NCBI GenBank assembly: GCA_905182935.1
Contig: CAJJDL010000294.1
Location: 1 to 14,897, forward strand
Direction of reading: 5' to 3'
DNA: 14,897 nt
Origin: an uncultured Nitrospinaceae bacterium
GTDB taxonomy: Bacteria > Nitrospinota > Nitrospinia > Nitrospinales > VA-1
The translations under genes and the position numbers were made by a program. The notes below the pieces were generated by a model, which saw only the letters and a list, made by a program, of their open reading frames with translations, ran no database searches and had not been told where the DNA came from. Positions 13,251 to 14,897 of the stretch are shown in pieces. Position 1 is the stretch's first letter; each line of letters begins with the position of its first letter.

Positions 13251-14231
13251 TTACCCTTCCCTTTTTATAATTTGCGTCACTTGGATAGCTTTTAGTCCCC
13301 TAGATACACCAGGGAACCCTTTAACTTTAGGCATTCCTTCTACTTTAATAAGCAAGGGATCCGAAATATCATTCCCAAGCATCACTGTATCTCCAACCTT
13401 AAGGTTGATTAATTTACCTGAAGTAATTTCTGTTGTACCTAATTCAGCAACAACCTCAACCTCTGTTTGTAACATTTCAGTTCGAACACGATCGACCCAA
13501 ACATGGTCAACTTCTTGTTCTTCTGACTGGAACTGGGCTTTTAGCTTACTCATAATTGGCTCAATTGCAGCGTATGGCATTACTATGGTAATTGAACCCG
13601 AGGTAGACTCAAGGTCAACTTCAAAAACAATAACTAGTACAATATCTGTTGGAGGAACAATCGCTGCAAACTGCGGATTAACTTCTGATCGAATGTAGTT
13701 TGTAGTCACCGGATGAACTGGTTTCCATGCTTTTTCTAAGTCCGCCAGGGCATTAAGCACCACATTTCTTGTCAGCCTTAATTCAATTCCACTAAAATGA
13801 CGGCCTGCAATTGTTAATTCTTTTTCTGTAGTTCCACCAAATAGAGTGTCAACAATAGAAGACACTAACTTAGTTTCGATAACCATCAAACCATGCCCAC
13901 GCAGTGGCTCCATCCTAAAAATATGAAGACTGTTTGGAGCAGGTAAAGAGCGTAAAAATTCGCCAAATTTAACTGTATCTGTAGAAACGGCGTTAACTTC
14001 AACTGCCTTTCGGAGCATACCCCCAAACGACTGGCGAAATAAACGAGAAAACATTTGATTAATAATATCTAAAGTGGGAAGTCGGCCTGCAATAATTTTT
14101 TCCTGACTTGTCAGGTCATATTCAGAGACTCCTGTGAGTTCATCGACTTGATCAGTTTCAACATTGACCTCACCGTCGCCAACACCTTTTAGTAATGCAT
14201 CAACTTCACCTTCTGATAAGACTTGGCCCAT
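13251..14231 (-). CDS. fliM: flagellar C-ring switch protein FliM
   Basis: FliM is the C-ring subunit that binds phospho-CheY and sets motor direction. The 326-residue protein is of normal length. The N-terminal LSEGEVDALLKG (5-16) is the CheY-binding helix (family form LSQDEIDALL), linked by an acidic stretch to the middle CheC-like domain (about 45-230), which contains LPTLDIINQMFSRLFRQSF, FLRSLPAPNSLHIFRMEPL, and GHGLMVIETKL with the FGG turn. The C-terminal SpoA domain (about 245-320) carries VVAELGTTEITSGKLINLKV, which joins FliN. The intact CheY-binding motif implies chemotaxis control. The ATG is preceded by AGGAAAG. An 81-base AT-rich gap separates it from fliL, without a clear promoter or terminator. 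Confidence 0.97.
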   Translation of the reverse strand: MGQVLSEGEVDALLKGVGDGEVNVETDQVDELTGVSEYDLTSQEKIIAGRLPTLDIINQMFSRLFRQSFGGMLRKAVEVNAVSTDTVKFGEFLRSLPAPNSLHIFRMEPLRGHGLMVIETKLVSSIVDTLFGGTTEKELTIAGRHFSGIELRLTRNVVLNALADLEKAWKPVHPVTTNYIRSEVNPQFAAIVPPTDIVLVIVFEVDLESTSGSITIVMPYAAIEPIMSKLKAQFQSEEQEVDHVWVDRVRTEMLQTEVEVVAELGTTEITSGKLINLKVGDTVMLGNDISDPLLIKVEGMPKVKGFPGVSRGLKAIQVTQIIKREG

Positions 14232-14312
14232 TTTACTTTCCTAACTTATATTAAAGAAAAAAAATATCGTAATAAATAATTAAATGTCAACTATTAGCCC
14301 ATTTAATCAGTA

Positions 14313-14870
14313 TTACTGAACTATAAACTCTGTAAAGTATGCATCTTTAACATGACCAACTACTAAAAAGCGATTGGTCCTAGTAGTGATTTCATCTTTT
14401 AATTTAAACTTGCCTTCGACTGAATAAACATCATCAAAGGTTTTACTACTCAATAACACAAGGATAGAATCTGTTATTTTTTGTAAATTTTCCTCAAATT
14501 CGGCATTAACTTCAGGCTCACTCAGTTCAAGAGTGACAGTTACTTTCAAAAATCTTTTTCCACTGCTACCGGCAAGATTAACCACGAACGGATTCATAGT
14601 AAACATAACTCCAACATCAGGTGGTGGATCACCTACCTCCTCACCACCTTCGCCCTCTTCTCCCTCTTCTCCCTCTTCTCCCTCTTCTCCCTCTTTTCCT
14701 TCTTCTGAGGTCTCTTCAGCCACTTCTTCCTGAAAAAAATTTGTATAAGCAAAGTATCCGCCACCAGCTAAAGCCAACACACCCACAACAATCAAAATAA
14801 GTTTAATAGGCAATCCTTTTTTTTTCTCGTCTCCTGCCTCCTCATCGCCTTCTTCAGCTTCTTCTGCCAT
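14313..14870 (-). CDS. fliL: flagellar basal-body-associated protein FliL
   Basis: FliL is a single-pass inner-membrane protein that surrounds stators and helps motor torque or stability. The 185-residue protein has an acidic cytoplasmic start (1-19), one membrane helix (about 21-43), a Glu/Gly-rich spacer (57-78) made of repeated EEG units, and the conserved periplasmic stomatin-like FliL domain with DPPPDVGVMFTMNPFVVNL, RFLKVTVTLELSEPEVNAEF and the C-terminal VGHVKDAYFTEFIVQ. The ATG at 14870 has a strong TTAGGAGG about 7 bases upstream. It is the first complete flagellar gene at this edge; any upstream partner (such as fliK or motAB) lies outside the window. Confidence 0.95.
   Translation of the reverse strand: MAEEAEEGDEEAGDEKKKGLPIKLILIVVGVLALAGGGYFAYTNFFQEEVAEETSEEGKEGEEGEEGEEGEEGEGGEEVGDPPPDVGVMFTMNPFVVNLAGSSGKRFLKVTVTLELSEPEVNAEFEENLQKITDSILVLLSSKTFDDVYSVEGKFKLKDEITTRTNRFLVVGHVKDAYFTEFIVQ
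14653..14697. repeat. 9-bp tandem repeat (minisatellite) inside fliL
   Basis: On the plus strand the unit CCCTCTTCT occurs four times exactly (14653-14688), followed by a fifth copy with one change (CCCTCTTTT, 14689-14697) and flanked by degenerate copies. In fliL it encodes Glu-Glu-Gly units in the spacer between the membrane helix and the periplasmic domain. Each copy adds exactly three codons, so gain or loss of units by slippage would keep the reading frame. Confidence 0.9.
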
Positions 14871-14897
14871 TTATTCGCCTCCTAATTTATCTCTATA

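Noticed and set aside
13207..13698. 163-codon plus-strand frame opposite fliM and the fliM-fliN junction
   Set aside because: Fully antisense to well-conserved fliM and fliN sequence, with no recognisable domain; it is a shadow frame.
14653..14697. Tandem 9-bp units considered as a CRISPR-like or mobile repeat
   Set aside because: The units are contiguous without spacers and encode EEG in frame within fliL; this is a coding minisatellite.
14533..14733. Plus-strand frame rich in Ser/Pro opposite fliL
   Set aside because: It is the antisense image of the EEG repeat and the conserved FliL domain; no ribosome binding site or family resemblance.

Overview
The window is an AT-rich segment of a Gram-negative bacterial chromosome carrying two convergent gene sets. 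It most resembles a deltaproteobacterial, SAR324-like or Nitrospinota-like genome. That placement is an inference from gene order, composition and the lipid A-type acyltransferase; the sequence contains no rRNA or other phylogenetic marker that would settle it.

Left arm, plus strand (2-3082): the 3' end of an MFS-type transporter, then after a 250-bp AT-rich gap a compact housekeeping run: purE (purine synthesis), a tsaC/Sua5/YrdC-family gene (tRNA t6A synthesis), acpS (holo-ACP synthase) and an LpxL/HtrB-type acyltransferase. purE has a clear ribosome binding site and a TTG start. The three genes after it have no obvious Shine-Dalgarno sequence.

Right arm, minus strand (14870 down to 3089): a large flagellar locus in the transcriptional order fliL-fliM-fliN, gap, fliO-fliP-fliQ-fliR-flhB, gap, flhA-flhF-flhG-small membrane protein-fliA. 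It encodes the C-ring switch proteins (FliM, FliN), the stator-associated FliL, all the membrane export-gate components (FliO, P, Q, R, FlhB, FlhA), the number and placement GTPase/ATPase pair FlhF/FlhG, and sigma-28. The last two genes before fliA are tightly packed: an unnamed two-helix membrane protein starts inside the flhG stop codon (ATGA). This order, with flhF-flhG downstream of flhA, is typical of bacteria with polar flagella.

The two gaps in the flagellar locus each hold a close match to a sigma-54 promoter (GG-N10-GC with flanking matches), one ahead of fliO and one ahead of flhA. The locus therefore appears to be three transcription units, at least two of them RpoN-dependent, with fliA at the end of the third. 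This fits the tiered control known in Vibrio and Pseudomonas. The fliN-fliO gap also contains a conspicuous long dyad and several smaller palindromes upstream of its promoter.

The locus is mostly conventional and I see no clearly new multi-gene system. The points most worth a second look are the two sigma-54 promoters and the dyad, the extended FliO with an AMIN-like periplasmic domain, the small membrane protein coupled to FlhG, the altered G3 motif in FlhF, and a 9-bp minisatellite inside fliL.
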